The position numbers and the translations under genes are program-made. A DNA stretch of 64,000 nt from Hyphomicrobiaceae bacterium (lineage in GTDB: Bacteria > Pseudomonadota > Alphaproteobacteria > Rhizobiales > Hyphomicrobiaceae): positions 124,001 through 188,000 of the forward strand of contig JAHDXT010000001.1 in the NCBI GenBank assembly GCA_023384095.1. The letters are read 5' to 3'. Position 1 is the stretch's first letter, and every line of letters begins with the position of its first letter. Shown in pieces: positions 54,223 through 63,859 of this stretch. Below the pieces are notes generated by a model. It was given only the letters and a program-made list of their open reading frames with translations. It did no database searches and was not told the origin of the DNA.

Positions 54223-54680
54223 TCCGCCGCGAGGTCCATCCTGTGCGCCGGGCGGTGGGCGAGCTTCGACGCGGGGACCCCGTCGAGCACCTCGCGCAGA
54301 CTGACGATGGAGAGGAAGCCCCGGATGTGGTCGCCGAGCGCATGCCAGAGATTGTGAGTGAGGCACTTGCCTTCGCCGAGGCAGCCGACGGCATCCTCGC
54401 CCATGCACCGGGTCATGCGCGTCTCCTCCTCGACAGCGGTCAGGATCTCTACGACCATGATGTCGGAGGCCGGCCGTCCGAGCCGGTAGCCGCCGGTGCG
54501 GCCGCGTGCGCTCTCGACGAGCCCCGCGCGCCGCAGCCTGAGGAAGATCTGCTCCAGATAGGCGATCGAGAGGTGCTGGCGCTCGGCGATGGCCGACAGG
54601 GGCACGGCGGCCTCGCCTTCATACTGGGCGAGATCGGCCATCGCCATCACCGCGTACCGGCCTCGCGTGTTGAGTTCCAC
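54219..54680 (-). CDS. iscR: Rrf2-family Fe-S cluster regulator (IscR-like)
   Basis: The 153-residue Rrf2 protein has an N-terminal winged helix (VMAMADLAQ...YLEQIFLRLRRAGLV), the G-rich GRTGGYRLGRP segment, and three cysteines at 92, 100 and 106 (C-x7-C-x5-C) that can hold a Fe-S cluster. It senses cluster status and controls the suf genes. The start is GTG 54680 behind GGAG; the longer frame to 54746 is not needed. It is the first gene of the operon. The cysteine spacing is closer to RirA (C-x7-C-x5-C) than to E. coli IscR (C-x5-C-x5-C). Confidence 0.9.
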   Translation of the reverse strand: MELNTRGRYAVMAMADLAQYEGEAAVPLSAIAERQHLSIAYLEQIFLRLRRAGLVESARGRTGGYRLGRPASDIMVVEILTAVEEETRMTRCMGEDAVGCLGEGKCLTHNLWHALGDHIRGFLSIVSLREVLDGVPASKLAHRPAHRMDLAAE

Positions 54681-54976
54681 TGACGCACTCCGCCGTCCAG
54701 ACGAGAAGGGCCGGTCTGACCGTTGAACCGCAGGCAGGTGTTGCAAATTCCTACGGCAACCGTGCTAGAAGGGCGCTGCCGAAGGTTGCGGACTGCGGGC
54801 CGTCCCCTCGCTGATCATCTTTCGAACCGTTCTAATCGGCCAGACTATGGGAATTCCGAGCCCCGAAGTCAAGTTTTCCCTGAAGCCCGCCGCACTCCCC
54901 ATTCGAGGCCGTACCTGAGGCCTGCCCGCCTCCGGCCGCCCCGTCAAAGGACAACAGCCCCAATCCTCGAGGACAG

Positions 54977-55651
54977 ATGCCTGAGTTGATCATCAACGGC
55001 CCCGCCGGCCGGCTCGAAGCGCGTTATCACCACGAGACCCCTCGCGACAGCCCGATCGCGCTCATCCTGCACCCGCACCCCCAGTTCGGCGGGACCATGA
55101 ACAATCAGGTGGTGTATCATCTCTATTACGCCTTCGCCGAGCGCGGCTTCTCCGTGCTGCGGTTCAATTTCCGCGGGGTGGGACGCAGCCAGGGCTTCTT
55201 CGACAATGGCCCGGGCGAGCTCGCCGACGCGGCTTCCGCGCTCGACTGGCTGCAGATCGCCAAGCCGGAGGCGAAGAGCTGCTGGATAGCCGGCGTCTCG
55301 TTCGGCACCTGGATCGCCATGCAGCTCCTGATGCGGCGCCCGGAGATCGATGCCTTCATCTGCGTGGCGCCGCCGGCGAACCTTTACGACTTCACGTTCC
55401 TGGCGCCGTGCCCGTCCTCCGGGCTGCTCGTCAACGGCGAGAGGGACCGGGTCGTGCCCTCGGCCTCGGTCGCCGAGCTCGCGGTCAAGACCAAGACCCA
55501 GCGGGGGATCAAGATCGAGCACGAGATCATCCCCGGCGCCAACCACTTCTTCGAGGGCGAGGACAAGATCGCCGCTCTCAAGGAGGTCGTCGGCAGCTAT
55601 GTCGACCGCCGCCTCGCCCAGATCCTGCGCGCCAAGAGCGAGGAGAAATAG
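54977..55651 (+). CDS. alpha/beta-hydrolase-fold protein (dienelactone-hydrolase-like)
   Basis: The 224-residue cytoplasmic protein begins LIINGPAGRLEARYHHE. It has the serine nucleophile in GVSFGTW, a HPHPQFGGTMNNQVVYHL segment common in small alpha/beta hydrolases of alphaproteobacteria, and the catalytic His in IPGANHFF. It may hydrolyse an ester or lactone; the substrate is unknown. It starts at ATG 54977 with a GAGGAC site. It is divergent from the suf operon with 296 bases between and is followed by a palindromic repeat. Confidence 0.85.
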   Translation: MPELIINGPAGRLEARYHHETPRDSPIALILHPHPQFGGTMNNQVVYHLYYAFAERGFSVLRFNFRGVGRSQGFFDNGPGELADAASALDWLQIAKPEAKSCWIAGVSFGTWIAMQLLMRRPEIDAFICVAPPANLYDFTFLAPCPSSGLLVNGERDRVVPSASVAELAVKTKTQRGIKIEHEIIPGANHFFEGEDKIAALKEVVGSYVDRRLAQILRAKSEEK

Positions 55652-55701
55652 CCGGACTCCTGACCGTGCCGGCCGTCCCGCACTGGCCGGGCTCGGTGGC
55701 C

Positions 55702-55732
55702 GGGGTCAGGCCCGGCTGGGTCTGACCCCCTT
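55702..55732. repeat. GGGGTCAG...CTGACCCC dispersed palindrome, second copy
   Basis: ggggtcag (55702-55709) and ctgacccc (55722-55729) pair; the right end ggtctgacccccttc repeats that of the copy at 29181-29210. It lies 50 bases past a stop codon, as there. Confidence 0.6.
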
Positions 55733-55766
55733 CATGCCGATCCTTCGTGCCTGAGCACGCTCGCGC

Positions 55767-56909
55767 TCAACCGGCAGGCGCGCGGGCCAGAATGCCGCCC
55801 GTCAGGGGCCCCGGCACACCGGTCGTCCCCGGGTAGGTGATGGGGAGCCCCGCCAGCGAGCGCACGGCCAGATACGCCCACGCCTCCGCCTCCATGCTGT
55901 CGCCGTCGAGGTCGACGGCCTCGACGGGGGCGACCGGCGCCTCGAGATGCCAGGCCAGCAGCTCCATCAGGTGCTTGTTGCGGCGGCCGCCGCCCGCGAC
56001 CAGCCACAACGCCGGGGGCGTCGGAAACCATCCCAGGCTGCGGGCGACGGCGGCTGCCGTCAGCAGCGCCAGGGTCGCCGCGCCGTCAGCCGGCGCCAGG
56101 GCCGCGACCGGCGCCAGCGAGAAGTCGTTCCTGTCGAGCGATTTCGGCACCGGCCGTTCGAAGTGCGGATGCAGCAGGTACTGCCGCAGGACCTCCTCGT
56201 CGGCGACGCCGGATCGCGCCAGCGCCCCATCGACGTCGCATGGCTTGCCGGTGTGCCGCTGCGCCCAGTCGTCGAGGAGCGCATTGCCCGGCCCCGTGTC
56301 GAAGGCGATCAGGCGGCCGTCCTCGCCGACCCAGGTCACGTTGGCGACGCCGCCGACGTTGAGGAACGCCACCGGCCGCTGCGGCAGCCGCGCCGCCAGG
56401 GCGCGGTGGTAGACTGGCGCCAGCGGCGCCCCCTGCCCTCCGGCCGCGACGTCGGCCGCGCGGAGGTCATAGACCACGTCGATCCCGGTCAGGCTCGCGA
56501 GCAGGCTGCCGTCGCCGATCTGCACCGTCATCGAATCCGCGGCGCCGCTCGCCGTCCCGGCGCCCGCCTGCGGCCGGTGCAGCACGGTGTGACCGTGGAA
56601 CCCGATGACGTCCACGTCGGCAGCCGCAACGGCGTGCTCGGCGAGAAACGCCGCGACAGCCTCGGCATGGCGCTCGGTCAGCTCCCGCTCGACGGCGGCG
56701 AGGCAGCCCGGCCGCGCCGCGCGGGCCTGCAGGCCCCGGGCATCCTCGACCGCTGCAAGCAGTCTTTCCCTGAAGTCCGGCGGATAGCTGCGCGTCGCCC
56801 GCGGCCCGCGCACGACCAGGCTTTCGCCCTCGGTCTCGATCACCGCCACGTCGATCCCGTCCATCGACGTGCCGCTCATCAGACCCAGCGCGCGTACCAG
56901 CTTGCCCAT
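55767..56909 (-). CDS. anmK: anhydro-N-acetylmuramic acid kinase
   Basis: The 380-residue sugar kinase carries [13 protein letters not shown] near the N-terminus, [28 protein letters not shown], and [19 protein letters not shown], all AnmK signatures. It phosphorylates 1,6-anhydro-N-acetylmuramic acid during recycling of cell-wall fragments. The chosen ATG 56909 follows GGGAAGG; ATG 56927 would add six residues. The gene is divergent from tyrS, with 83 bases between them. Confidence 0.94.
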   Translation of the reverse strand: MGKLVRALGLMSGTSMDGIDVAVIETEGESLVVRGPRATRSYPPDFRERLLAAVEDARGLQARAARPGCLAAVERELTERHAEAVAAFLAEHAVAAADVDVIGFHGHTVLHRPQAGAGTASGAADSMTVQIGDGSLLASLTGIDVVYDLRAADVAAGGQGAPLAPVYHRALAARLPQRPVAFLNVGGVANVTWVGEDGRLIAFDTGPGNALLDDWAQRHTGKPCDVDGALARSGVADEEVLRQYLLHPHFERPVPKSLDRNDFSLAPVAALAPADGAATLALLTAAAVARSLGWFPTPPALWLVAGGGRRNKHLMELLAWHLEAPVAPVEAVDLDGDSMEAEAWAYLAVRSLAGLPITYPGTTGVPGPLTGGILARAPAG

Positions 56910-56992
56910 CGGCGCCTTCCCGTGCATGTTCCCGCGTCAATTCTCATCGTAGAGCCAAAGCCGAGGCGCCGGTAGGCCGGCGCGCCAGTCAC

Positions 56993-58246
56993 ATGCCCGC
57001 ACCCAAGTCCGACTTCCTGAGGATCCTGACCGAGCGCGGCTACATCCACCAGTGCTCGGACCTCGACGGCCTCGACGCGCTGGCCGCCAGGCGCGATGTC
57101 GTCGCCTATATCGGCTTCGACTGCACGGCGCCCTCGCTCCACGTCGGCTCGCTCATCCAGATCATGCTGCTCTACTGGGCGCAGCGGACGGGGCAGAAGG
57201 TGATCGTGCTCATGGGCGGCGGCACGACGCGGGTCGGCGATCCGTCGGGCCGCGACGAGGCGCGCCGCATTCTTCCCATCGAGCAGATCGAGGCCAACAA
57301 GCAGAGCATCAGGACCGTCTTCGACAAGTTCCTCGCTATCGACAGCGGGCCTGCCGGCGCGATCATGGTCGACAACACGGAATGGCTGGCGCCGCTCAAC
57401 TACATCGATTTCCTGCGCGATGTCGGCCGCCACTTCTCGGTCAACCGCATGCTGTCCATGGACTCGGTGCGCCTCAGGCTGGAGCGCGAGCAGGAGCTGT
57501 CGTTCATCGAGTTCAACTACATGCTGCTGCAGGCCTACGACTACGTCGAGCTGGCCCGCCGTCATGGCTGCAACCTGCAGATGGGCGGCTCCGATCAGTG
57601 GGGCAACATCGTGCTCGGCGTCGATCTCGGGCGGCGGATGGGCGCGCATCAGCTCTATGCCCTCACGACGCCGCTGCTGACCACCTCCTCCGGCGCCAAG
57701 ATGGGCAAGACCGCAGCCGGCGCCGTCTGGCTCAACGAGGACCAGCTCGCCGCCTACGACTACTGGCAGTTCTGGCGCAACACCGAGGATGGCGACGTCG
57801 GCCGGTTCCTGAAGCTGTTCACGACGCTGCCGCTGACCGAGATCGACAGGCTGGCCGCGCTCGCGGGCGCGGACATCAACGAGGCCAAGAAGACGCTGGC
57901 CACGGAGGCCACCGCACTGCTGCACGGCAGGCAGAAGGCCGAGGCCGCGGCCGAGACCGCGCGCGCCACGTTCGAGCAGGGCGCGCTGGCGGCCGGGCTG
58001 CCGACGGTCGAAATTCCCGACGGGGAGATCGCCGCCGGGCTCGGCGTGCTGTCGGCGTTCGTGCGCGCCGGGCTGGTCAGGACCAACAGCGAGGCGCGCC
58101 GCCAGATCCAGGGCGGAGGGCTGCGCGTGAACGATGCCGCCGTGACGGACGAGAAGGCTCGCCTGACGCGCGGCGACGTGACGGCCGAGGGCGTGATCAA
58201 GCTCTCGCTCGGCAGGAAGCGCCACGTGCTGCTGCGGCCGGTGTGA
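56993..58246 (+). CDS. tyrS: tyrosyl-tRNA synthetase
   Basis: The 417-residue class I aminoacyl-tRNA synthetase shows the HIGH-like motif as SLHVGS, the tyrosine-binding segment [11 protein letters not shown], and the KMSKS loop as KMGKT. The C-terminal S4-like RNA-binding domain is present (about residues 340-417). It charges tRNA-Tyr. ATG 56993 begins [20 protein letters not shown]. It is adjacent and divergent to anmK, a common arrangement in related alphaproteobacteria. Confidence 0.97.
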   Translation: MPAPKSDFLRILTERGYIHQCSDLDGLDALAARRDVVAYIGFDCTAPSLHVGSLIQIMLLYWAQRTGQKVIVLMGGGTTRVGDPSGRDEARRILPIEQIEANKQSIRTVFDKFLAIDSGPAGAIMVDNTEWLAPLNYIDFLRDVGRHFSVNRMLSMDSVRLRLEREQELSFIEFNYMLLQAYDYVELARRHGCNLQMGGSDQWGNIVLGVDLGRRMGAHQLYALTTPLLTTSSGAKMGKTAAGAVWLNEDQLAAYDYWQFWRNTEDGDVGRFLKLFTTLPLTEIDRLAALAGADINEAKKTLATEATALLHGRQKAEAAAETARATFEQGALAAGLPTVEIPDGEIAAGLGVLSAFVRAGLVRTNSEARRQIQGGGLRVNDAAVTDEKARLTRGDVTAEGVIKLSLGRKRHVLLRPV

Positions 58247-58252
58247 GGGCGC

Positions 58253-59362
58253 TCAAAGCAGCCGCGCGACGTGGTCGCCGATGGCGAGCGCCGCGGTCAG
58301 GCCGGGGCTCTCGATGCCGAACAGCATGACGAGGCCCGCGTGCCCGTGCTCGGGCTCGGCATGGATGGCGAAGTCAGGCACCGGCTCGCCTTCGCGGTAG
58401 AGCTTGGGCCGGATGCCGGTGTAGTCGGGATGCAGCCGCGCGGCATCGAGCCCGGGGTAATAGGCGCGGATGAAGTCCAGGAACTGCGCCAGCCTGCCGG
58501 GCTCGAAGCAGTAGTCGATCTCCGGGATCCAGGCGATGTCGGGGCCGAACTTGCAGCGGCCCGACAGGTCGACGGTGGCATGCAGGCCGAGCCAGGCGCC
58601 CTGCGGCATCGGATAGACGTGGCGCGTGAACGGCGCGCGGGCGGCCAGCGCGTAGTACTGGCCTTTGGCGTAATAGGTGGCAGGCGGCCGGTAGCCCGAC
58701 GGATAGGAGAGCGTGGCGGCGAGACGCGAGGCGTGCAGACCAGCCGACAGCACGAGCCTGCGGCAGGTGATGGCCGTCCCTGCCTCGCCGGGAGACCCGA
58801 CGTCGATCGAAAAGAGACCCGGCCTCACCGCGTCCAGCGCAGCGACGGGGCTGTTCAGCACGATCCCGGCGCCGCTGGCCTCGGCATGCCCTTGCAGTGC
58901 CAGCATCAGCCCATGGCAGTCCACGATCCCGGTCGACGGCGACAGCAGCGCCGCCGCGCAGCGCACCTCGGGCTCGAGCTGCGCCGCCTTGTCAGCCGAC
59001 AGCTCGACGAGGTCGTCCACGCCGTTCCTGGCCGCCGTCTCGCGAATGGCGCGCAGCTTCGGCAGTTGCTCCTCGGCGGTGGCGACAATCAGCTTCTCGC
59101 AACGGCGGTGCGCGACCCCGTTCTCCCTGCAGAAGCGGTAGAGCCGCTGCCTGCCCTCCACGCACAGCCGCGCCCTGAGGCTGCCCGGCGGATAGTAGAT
59201 GCCGGCGTGGATGACCTCGCTGTTGCGCGAGCTGGTCTCCGAGCCGATGACCCCGTGCTGCTCGAGGACCGTCACCTCCTGCCCGGCTTCGGCCAGGGCG
59301 CGCGCAACGGCGAGACCCACGACACCCGCTCCGATGATGATGGTCTCGATGTCGGCTGTCAT
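58253..59362 (-). CDS. FAD-dependent oxidoreductase, L-2-hydroxyglutarate oxidase-like
   Basis: The 369-residue DAO-superfamily protein has a Rossmann motif (IIIGAGVVGLAVARALAEAG), then ETSSRNSEVIHAGIYYPPGSLRARLC, a segment characteristic of the L-2-hydroxyglutarate oxidase (LhgO) group. The C-terminal LYREGEPVPDFAIHAEPEHGHAG...LFGIESPGLTAALAIGDHV forms the flavin end. LhgO-type enzymes oxidise L-2-hydroxyglutarate to 2-oxoglutarate at the membrane. ATG 59362 is the best start; the frame back to 59431 has no similarity. It converges with tyrS, six bases away. Confidence 0.87.
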   Translation of the reverse strand: MTADIETIIIGAGVVGLAVARALAEAGQEVTVLEQHGVIGSETSSRNSEVIHAGIYYPPGSLRARLCVEGRQRLYRFCRENGVAHRRCEKLIVATAEEQLPKLRAIRETAARNGVDDLVELSADKAAQLEPEVRCAAALLSPSTGIVDCHGLMLALQGHAEASGAGIVLNSPVAALDAVRPGLFSIDVGSPGEAGTAITCRRLVLSAGLHASRLAATLSYPSGYRPPATYYAKGQYYALAARAPFTRHVYPMPQGAWLGLHATVDLSGRCKFGPDIAWIPEIDYCFEPGRLAQFLDFIRAYYPGLDAARLHPDYTGIRPKLYREGEPVPDFAIHAEPEHGHAGLVMLFGIESPGLTAALAIGDHVARLL

Positions 59363-59514
59363 GCTCTCGCTCGGTTCCGGCCGATGCCTTGCGCGCAGCC
59401 GATTCATGAGGCATGCCCTCGCCCGGCGCAACCGTGGCCTGGTTATCCCCAGGTCGGCGACAGAGGAGCAAGTCGACCCTTGCCACGAGAACGTAAGTAG
59501 AACAAGATGGCCTG

Positions 59515-60651
59515 ATGACCTTCACGTTCATCCATACGGCCGACTGGCAGCTCGGCAAGACTTTCGCCGGGTTGCCGGCCGAAAAGGTGCCCCTGCTGCG
59601 GGAGGCGCGGCTGGACGCCATCGGCCGCATCGCCGCTGTCGGGCGCTCCCAGGGCGCCCGCCACGCACTCGTCGCGGGCGACATCTACGACTCGCGTGAT
59701 GTTGCCGACCGCGACCTGCTGCAGTCGCTCGAGCGGCTGCGCCGCGAGCAGGATGTGACGTGGCACCTGCTCCCCGGCAACCACGACCCGGTGCAGGCCG
59801 GTGGCGTTTGGGAGCGGCTCACGCGGTTCGGGGTTCCAGCGAACGTGCGGCTCCATCTGGAGCCTCATCCACAGATGATCGCTGCCGATATCGCCCTGCT
59901 GCCCGCTCCCCTCACGGCGCGGACGGCGGCGGGAGATCCGACCGCCTGGATGGATGCGGCCGCGACTCCGCTGGCCCGGCACCGCATCGGCCTTGCGCAC
60001 GGCTCCATCCAGGGCTTCGGCGGCGAAATGGGCGAGGCGGCCGTGCCGATCGCGCCCGGCCGTGCCGAGACGGCCGGGCTCGACTACCTGGCCTTGGGCG
60101 ACTGGCACGGCGCGACCCGGATATCCGACCGCGTCTGGTATTCCGGCACGCCCGAGCCCGACCGCTTCCCGGACAACGAGCCGGGCTTCGTTCTCGTCGT
60201 GAGAATCGAAGGTCAGGGAAGCCCCGCAATGGTGGAGCGCCGGCCGACGGCGCAGTACACATGGTGGAAACGCGCGCTCGCCATCACCGGCCCCGAGAGC
60301 CTGGCGATCTTCGGGCAAAGCCTCGAAGCCGCCGTCGCCCAACCGGAGCGGCTGCTGCTGAGGCTGGCGCTGGGCGGCACGGCGACGCTGTCGACCTGGT
60401 CCGAGGCCGAGTCGCGGCTTGCCGCGCTCGAGCAGTCGCTGTTTCATCTGGTCGTCGACAGCACGGCTCTGCAGGTCCTGCCCGAGGACATCGAGCTGGA
60501 GGAGTTCGGCGCGGGCGACCTGCGCCGGGTGGCCGAGTTGCTGACTACGACGGCGCGTGACGCGGCAAGCGAGAAGGCGCCGGCGGCCTCGCTGGCGCTG
60601 CGCAAGCTCTATCTGCTGCGGCAGAGCTCCCGCGCGGGAGAGTCGTCATGA
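59515..60651 (+). CDS. SbcD/YhaO-like DNA-repair phosphoesterase
   Basis: The 378-residue metallophosphoesterase has the SbcD-type motifs: FIHTADWQLGKTF, LVAGDIYDSRDV, GNHDPVQ, GLAHGSIQGF and YLALGDWHG. It should cut DNA ends and pairs with an AAA ATPase encoded by the overlapping downstream gene (ATGA at 60648-60651). The 378-residue length is close to the YhaO group. ATG 59515 begins MTFTFIHTADWQLG. It belongs to an SbcCD/YhaN-YhaO-like repair pair. Confidence 0.92.
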   Translation: MTFTFIHTADWQLGKTFAGLPAEKVPLLREARLDAIGRIAAVGRSQGARHALVAGDIYDSRDVADRDLLQSLERLRREQDVTWHLLPGNHDPVQAGGVWERLTRFGVPANVRLHLEPHPQMIAADIALLPAPLTARTAAGDPTAWMDAAATPLARHRIGLAHGSIQGFGGEMGEAAVPIAPGRAETAGLDYLALGDWHGATRISDRVWYSGTPEPDRFPDNEPGFVLVVRIEGQGSPAMVERRPTAQYTWWKRALAITGPESLAIFGQSLEAAVAQPERLLLRLALGGTATLSTWSEAESRLAALEQSLFHLVVDSTALQVLPEDIELEEFGAGDLRRVAELLTTTARDAASEKAPAASLALRKLYLLRQSSRAGESS

Positions 60652-63287
60652 GAATCCGCGCGATCCGGATGCGGGAGCTGGGCTGCTTCTCCGCTCCCGT
60701 CGCTCTCGAGGGCCTGTCCGGAGAGCTCGACGTTCTGGCCGGCCCCAACGAGCTCGGCAAGTCGACCATCCTCAAAGGCTTGCAGGCCCTGTTCACGGCT
60801 CCCCACACGTCGCAGGCGAGCGACATCAGGGAGCTCAGGCCCTACGCGGGCGGTGCGCCGCTGATCGAGGCCGACTTCGAAGCCGAAGGGCGGCTCTGGC
60901 GGCTGCGCAAGCAGTACCTGAGCGAGAAGCAGACGCTGCTGACCGATGTCGGCTCGGGCAAGGTCGCCGCGCGCGGGGAGGAGGCGCACCGGCGGGCACT
61001 CGAGCTCATCGGCAGCGGCGGAGCGCACCGGCTGGGACTGCTGTGGCTGAAGCAGGGCAGCGCGCTGTCGCCAGCAGCCAAGGAAGGGATCAGGGAAGGG
61101 GCTCGCGAAGAGCTCAGCCGGGCGATCGAACGCGAGATCGCGGCCGCGAGCGGCGGCGGGCATGATCTCAGGGTCGTACGGGCCAAGGTGATCGAGCAGC
61201 GGCGCGCGCTCGTCACCGGTCACGAGCCGCCCCGGCCGGCCGGCGCGTACGCAGTGGCCCTCGCCAGCCGCAGCGAGGCGGAGCGGAGCTTGGAGGCGGC
61301 CCGGACCTCCGCCGGCGCGGCGGCCGATCGCCTGCGTCAGGTGCAGACGCTCAGACAACGCCGCGCGATGCTCGCCGATCCGTCCGCGCTCGCCGCGATC
61401 CGGCAGCACGCGCAGAAGCTCGGCGCCGATCGCGAGGCCGCCCTGGCGGCGCGCCAGCAGCTCAAGATCGCCGAGGCAAACGTTCAGGCGTGCGAGAGCC
61501 GGTTGGCCGAGGCGCAGCAGGCTTTCGAGATGCTGGCCCGGCGGCTCGAGGAAGCGCGCGGCCTCGAGGCGGCGGCGTCAGTCGGCGAGGCAGAAGAGTT
61601 GAAGCTGACCGAGGCGCTGGCGGAGCTCGGCCGGAGCATGGACGAGGCCTGCGCCCGGCGGGAGGAGTTGCGGCGGGCGCTGGACGCCGAGCGCGCGCGT
61701 CTGCGCACGCGCCATGAGCTGGATGGGCGGCGTGAGGCCGCGGCCCGCCTGGCGGAGGTGTCCGCCCGCCTGAACGAGGCGCGCGAAGCTGCTGCGCGCG
61801 CCGACGAGATCCGTGCCCGGCTGGGCGAGGAGCGAGTGACCGAGGACAAGGTCGCTGCGGCGGAGCGCGAGGCGGCCGCGGTCGCCACGCTCGAGGCGCG
61901 GATCGCAGCTCAGTTGCCGAAGGTCCGTGTCGCCTACCTCCCGGGGGCCTCGGGGAAGATCCGCGTCGAGGGCAGGCCGGTAGGCGCAGGCGAGGTGCTG
62001 ACGCCCTCGCGGCCCGTCTCGTTCGAGATCGAAGGGATCGGCGCCATCACCATCGAGCCCGCCGTGCACGACGTCGAAGAGGACGAAGCCGACCTCGCGG
62101 CGCATCGCTCCGTGGTCGCCGATCTCCTGGCCGGGATGGACGTGCCCGACCTGGAATCGGCGCGCGGCCGCGTCGAGCAGCGCCGCCGTCTCGAGCGCGA
62201 GCTGGCGCGGGCCGAGGACCGGCTGGCGACGCGGGCGCCCGAAGGGATGGCGCTGCTGACGCAGGAGGCGCAGCGGCTGGCCGCGCTTTCGCAGGGCAGC
62301 GGCGACGACGGCGCCGGGCTCCCGGAGCGGCCCGAGATCGAAGCGGAGATCGAACGCCTGGGCCGCACACTGCGAGAGGCGGAGCAGGCTGCGGACAGGC
62401 TGGCGCGGGATCATGTCGAGGCCCGCGAGCGCCTGGCGGGCAACAGTGCCGCCGCCCGCGCGCGAAAGGCGCAGCTAACGGCGCTGGCAGCCGAGTTGCC
62501 GCCGCCCGGGGAGCGCGCAGAGCGCCTCGCCGAGTTCGAGACGGGGCTGCAAACGGCCCGCCTGGCCGTCAACGAGGCCATTCGCGAGCGCGGCGCCTGG
62601 CGCGAGACTGCCCCCGACGATGCAGCCATGCGGGCGCTCGAGGCCGGGCTCGCGGCGTCACAGCAGCGGGAGCGGAGCGCGAGGGAGGAGCTTGCCGCCG
62701 TGGAGCGCGATCTCGCCGTGGTCGAGCGCGAGTTGGAGCGCGACCGGCACGACGGCATCACAGCCAAGGTGAAGGAGCTGGAGCAGAGGACGCGCTCGCT
62801 CGACGACCAGGTGCGCCACTTCGAGCGCGAGCTGTCGGCGCTGGACCTGCTGATCGAGATCGTCGGCCAGGTCGAGCAGCAGTCCCGCGACCTCTATCTC
62901 AGCCCGGTCCTGCAGCGACTCGATCCCTACCTGAGCCTCGTGTTCCCCGGGGCGAGGCTCGACATCGGCCGGAGCCTCGATGTGGAGACCGTGGCCCGCG
63001 GCGAGGCGACCGAGTCGCTTTCGGCGCTCAGCGACGGCACCCAGGAGCAGATCGCCGTCATCGTGCGCCTCGCCTTTGCGCGGCTGCTGGCCGATCACGG
63101 CCGGGCGGCGCCGCTGATCCTGGACGATGCGCTCGTCTACGCCGACGATACCCGCATCGAATCGCTGTTCGACGCTCTTCGGATGGCGGCAGGCGCGCAC
63201 CAGGTGATCGTCTTCACCTGCCGGGCACGGACCTTCGAGCAGCTCGGCGGGACGCGCCTTGCGGTTGCTCCATGGGCTGGCCAATGA
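60648..63287 (+). CDS. SbcC/YhaN-like coiled-coil ATPase
   Basis: The 879-residue SMC/Rad50-type ATPase has Walker A GPNELGKST near the N-terminus. Long coiled-coil arms (about residues 180-410 and 500-760) flank a beta-rich segment (about 420-500, VRVAYLPGASGKIRVEGRPVG...). The C-terminal head holds the signature-like LSALSDGTQEQ and Walker B PLILDDALVYAD. No Cys-x2-Cys zinc hook is visible, so dimerisation at the arm tip must differ from Rad50. The gene overlaps the SbcD-like gene by four bases; the two proteins likely form one end-processing complex. Confidence 0.9.
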   Translation: MRIRAIRMRELGCFSAPVALEGLSGELDVLAGPNELGKSTILKGLQALFTAPHTSQASDIRELRPYAGGAPLIEADFEAEGRLWRLRKQYLSEKQTLLTDVGSGKVAARGEEAHRRALELIGSGGAHRLGLLWLKQGSALSPAAKEGIREGAREELSRAIEREIAAASGGGHDLRVVRAKVIEQRRALVTGHEPPRPAGAYAVALASRSEAERSLEAARTSAGAAADRLRQVQTLRQRRAMLADPSALAAIRQHAQKLGADREAALAARQQLKIAEANVQACESRLAEAQQAFEMLARRLEEARGLEAAASVGEAEELKLTEALAELGRSMDEACARREELRRALDAERARLRTRHELDGRREAAARLAEVSARLNEAREAAARADEIRARLGEERVTEDKVAAAEREAAAVATLEARIAAQLPKVRVAYLPGASGKIRVEGRPVGAGEVLTPSRPVSFEIEGIGAITIEPAVHDVEEDEADLAAHRSVVADLLAGMDVPDLESARGRVEQRRRLERELARAEDRLATRAPEGMALLTQEAQRLAALSQGSGDDGAGLPERPEIEAEIERLGRTLREAEQAADRLARDHVEARERLAGNSAAARARKAQLTALAAELPPPGERAERLAEFETGLQTARLAVNEAIRERGAWRETAPDDAAMRALEAGLAASQQRERSAREELAAVERDLAVVERELERDRHDGITAKVKELEQRTRSLDDQVRHFERELSALDLLIEIVGQVEQQSRDLYLSPVLQRLDPYLSLVFPGARLDIGRSLDVETVARGEATESLSALSDGTQEQIAVIVRLAFARLLADHGRAAPLILDDALVYADDTRIESLFDALRMAAGAHQVIVFTCRARTFEQLGGTRLAVAPWAGQ

Positions 63288-63352
63288 GGCAAGCCCGCGC
63301 CCCCGGCCAGGCCCCGCGGCGCTGGGGCCGTAGCTCCGCAGCGCACCAGCAA

Positions 63353-63859
63353 CTACTCGAGCGCGGGGGCCAAATCGACCGGTGTCAGCTCGGGCCGCTG
63401 GATTCCGGCCAGAGGGTCGTCCGAGCGCCGGGACTTGCCCTCGAAATAGGCGCCCTGCTCGATGGCCAGGGTCTTGTGAAAGATGTCGCCTTCGACCTTG
63501 CTCTCGGCCTGCAGCATGACCTTGCGGCCACGGATGGAGCCCATCACGGTGCCGCGCACCACGACCTCCTCCGAGACTATGCCGCCGGTGATTCGGGCTC
63601 CTTCGCCGATGACGATGTGCGTGCCGTGAATGTCGCCCTGCACCTCGCCGTCCACCTGCACCTGCCCATTGGAGACGAGATCACCGATGATGACGAGATC
63701 GGGACCGATGACCGACGGTCCCGTGCGGTCGCCCTGACGGCTGGACCGGTGCGGCACCGACGATGGTGTCGGGAGCCCGGGAGGCGATGCTGCGGGGCTC
63801 ACGGTCCCGAACGGCGAGCCTTGCCTCTCGGCCTTCTTGTTGGAAAAGTTGGACAACAT
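63353..63859 (-). CDS. bactofilin
   Basis: The 168-residue protein is a bactofilin: a disordered N-terminal stretch (about residues 1-55), then a right-handed beta-helix core (about 60-150) made of short repeated strands such as GPDLVIIGDLVSNGQVQVDGEVQGD, IVIGEGARITGGIVSEEVVVRG and KVMLQAESKVEGDIF. Bactofilins polymerise without nucleotides and organise cell-wall or polar structures. ATG 63859 follows GGAGGTGCG; the frame to 63985 adds unrelated sequence. It is near the right edge and convergent with the SbcC-like gene. Confidence 0.9.
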   Translation of the reverse strand: MLSNFSNKKAERQGSPFGTVSPAASPPGLPTPSSVPHRSSRQGDRTGPSVIGPDLVIIGDLVSNGQVQVDGEVQGDIHGTHIVIGEGARITGGIVSEEVVVRGTVMGSIRGRKVMLQAESKVEGDIFHKTLAIEQGAYFEGKSRRSDDPLAGIQRPELTPVDLAPALE

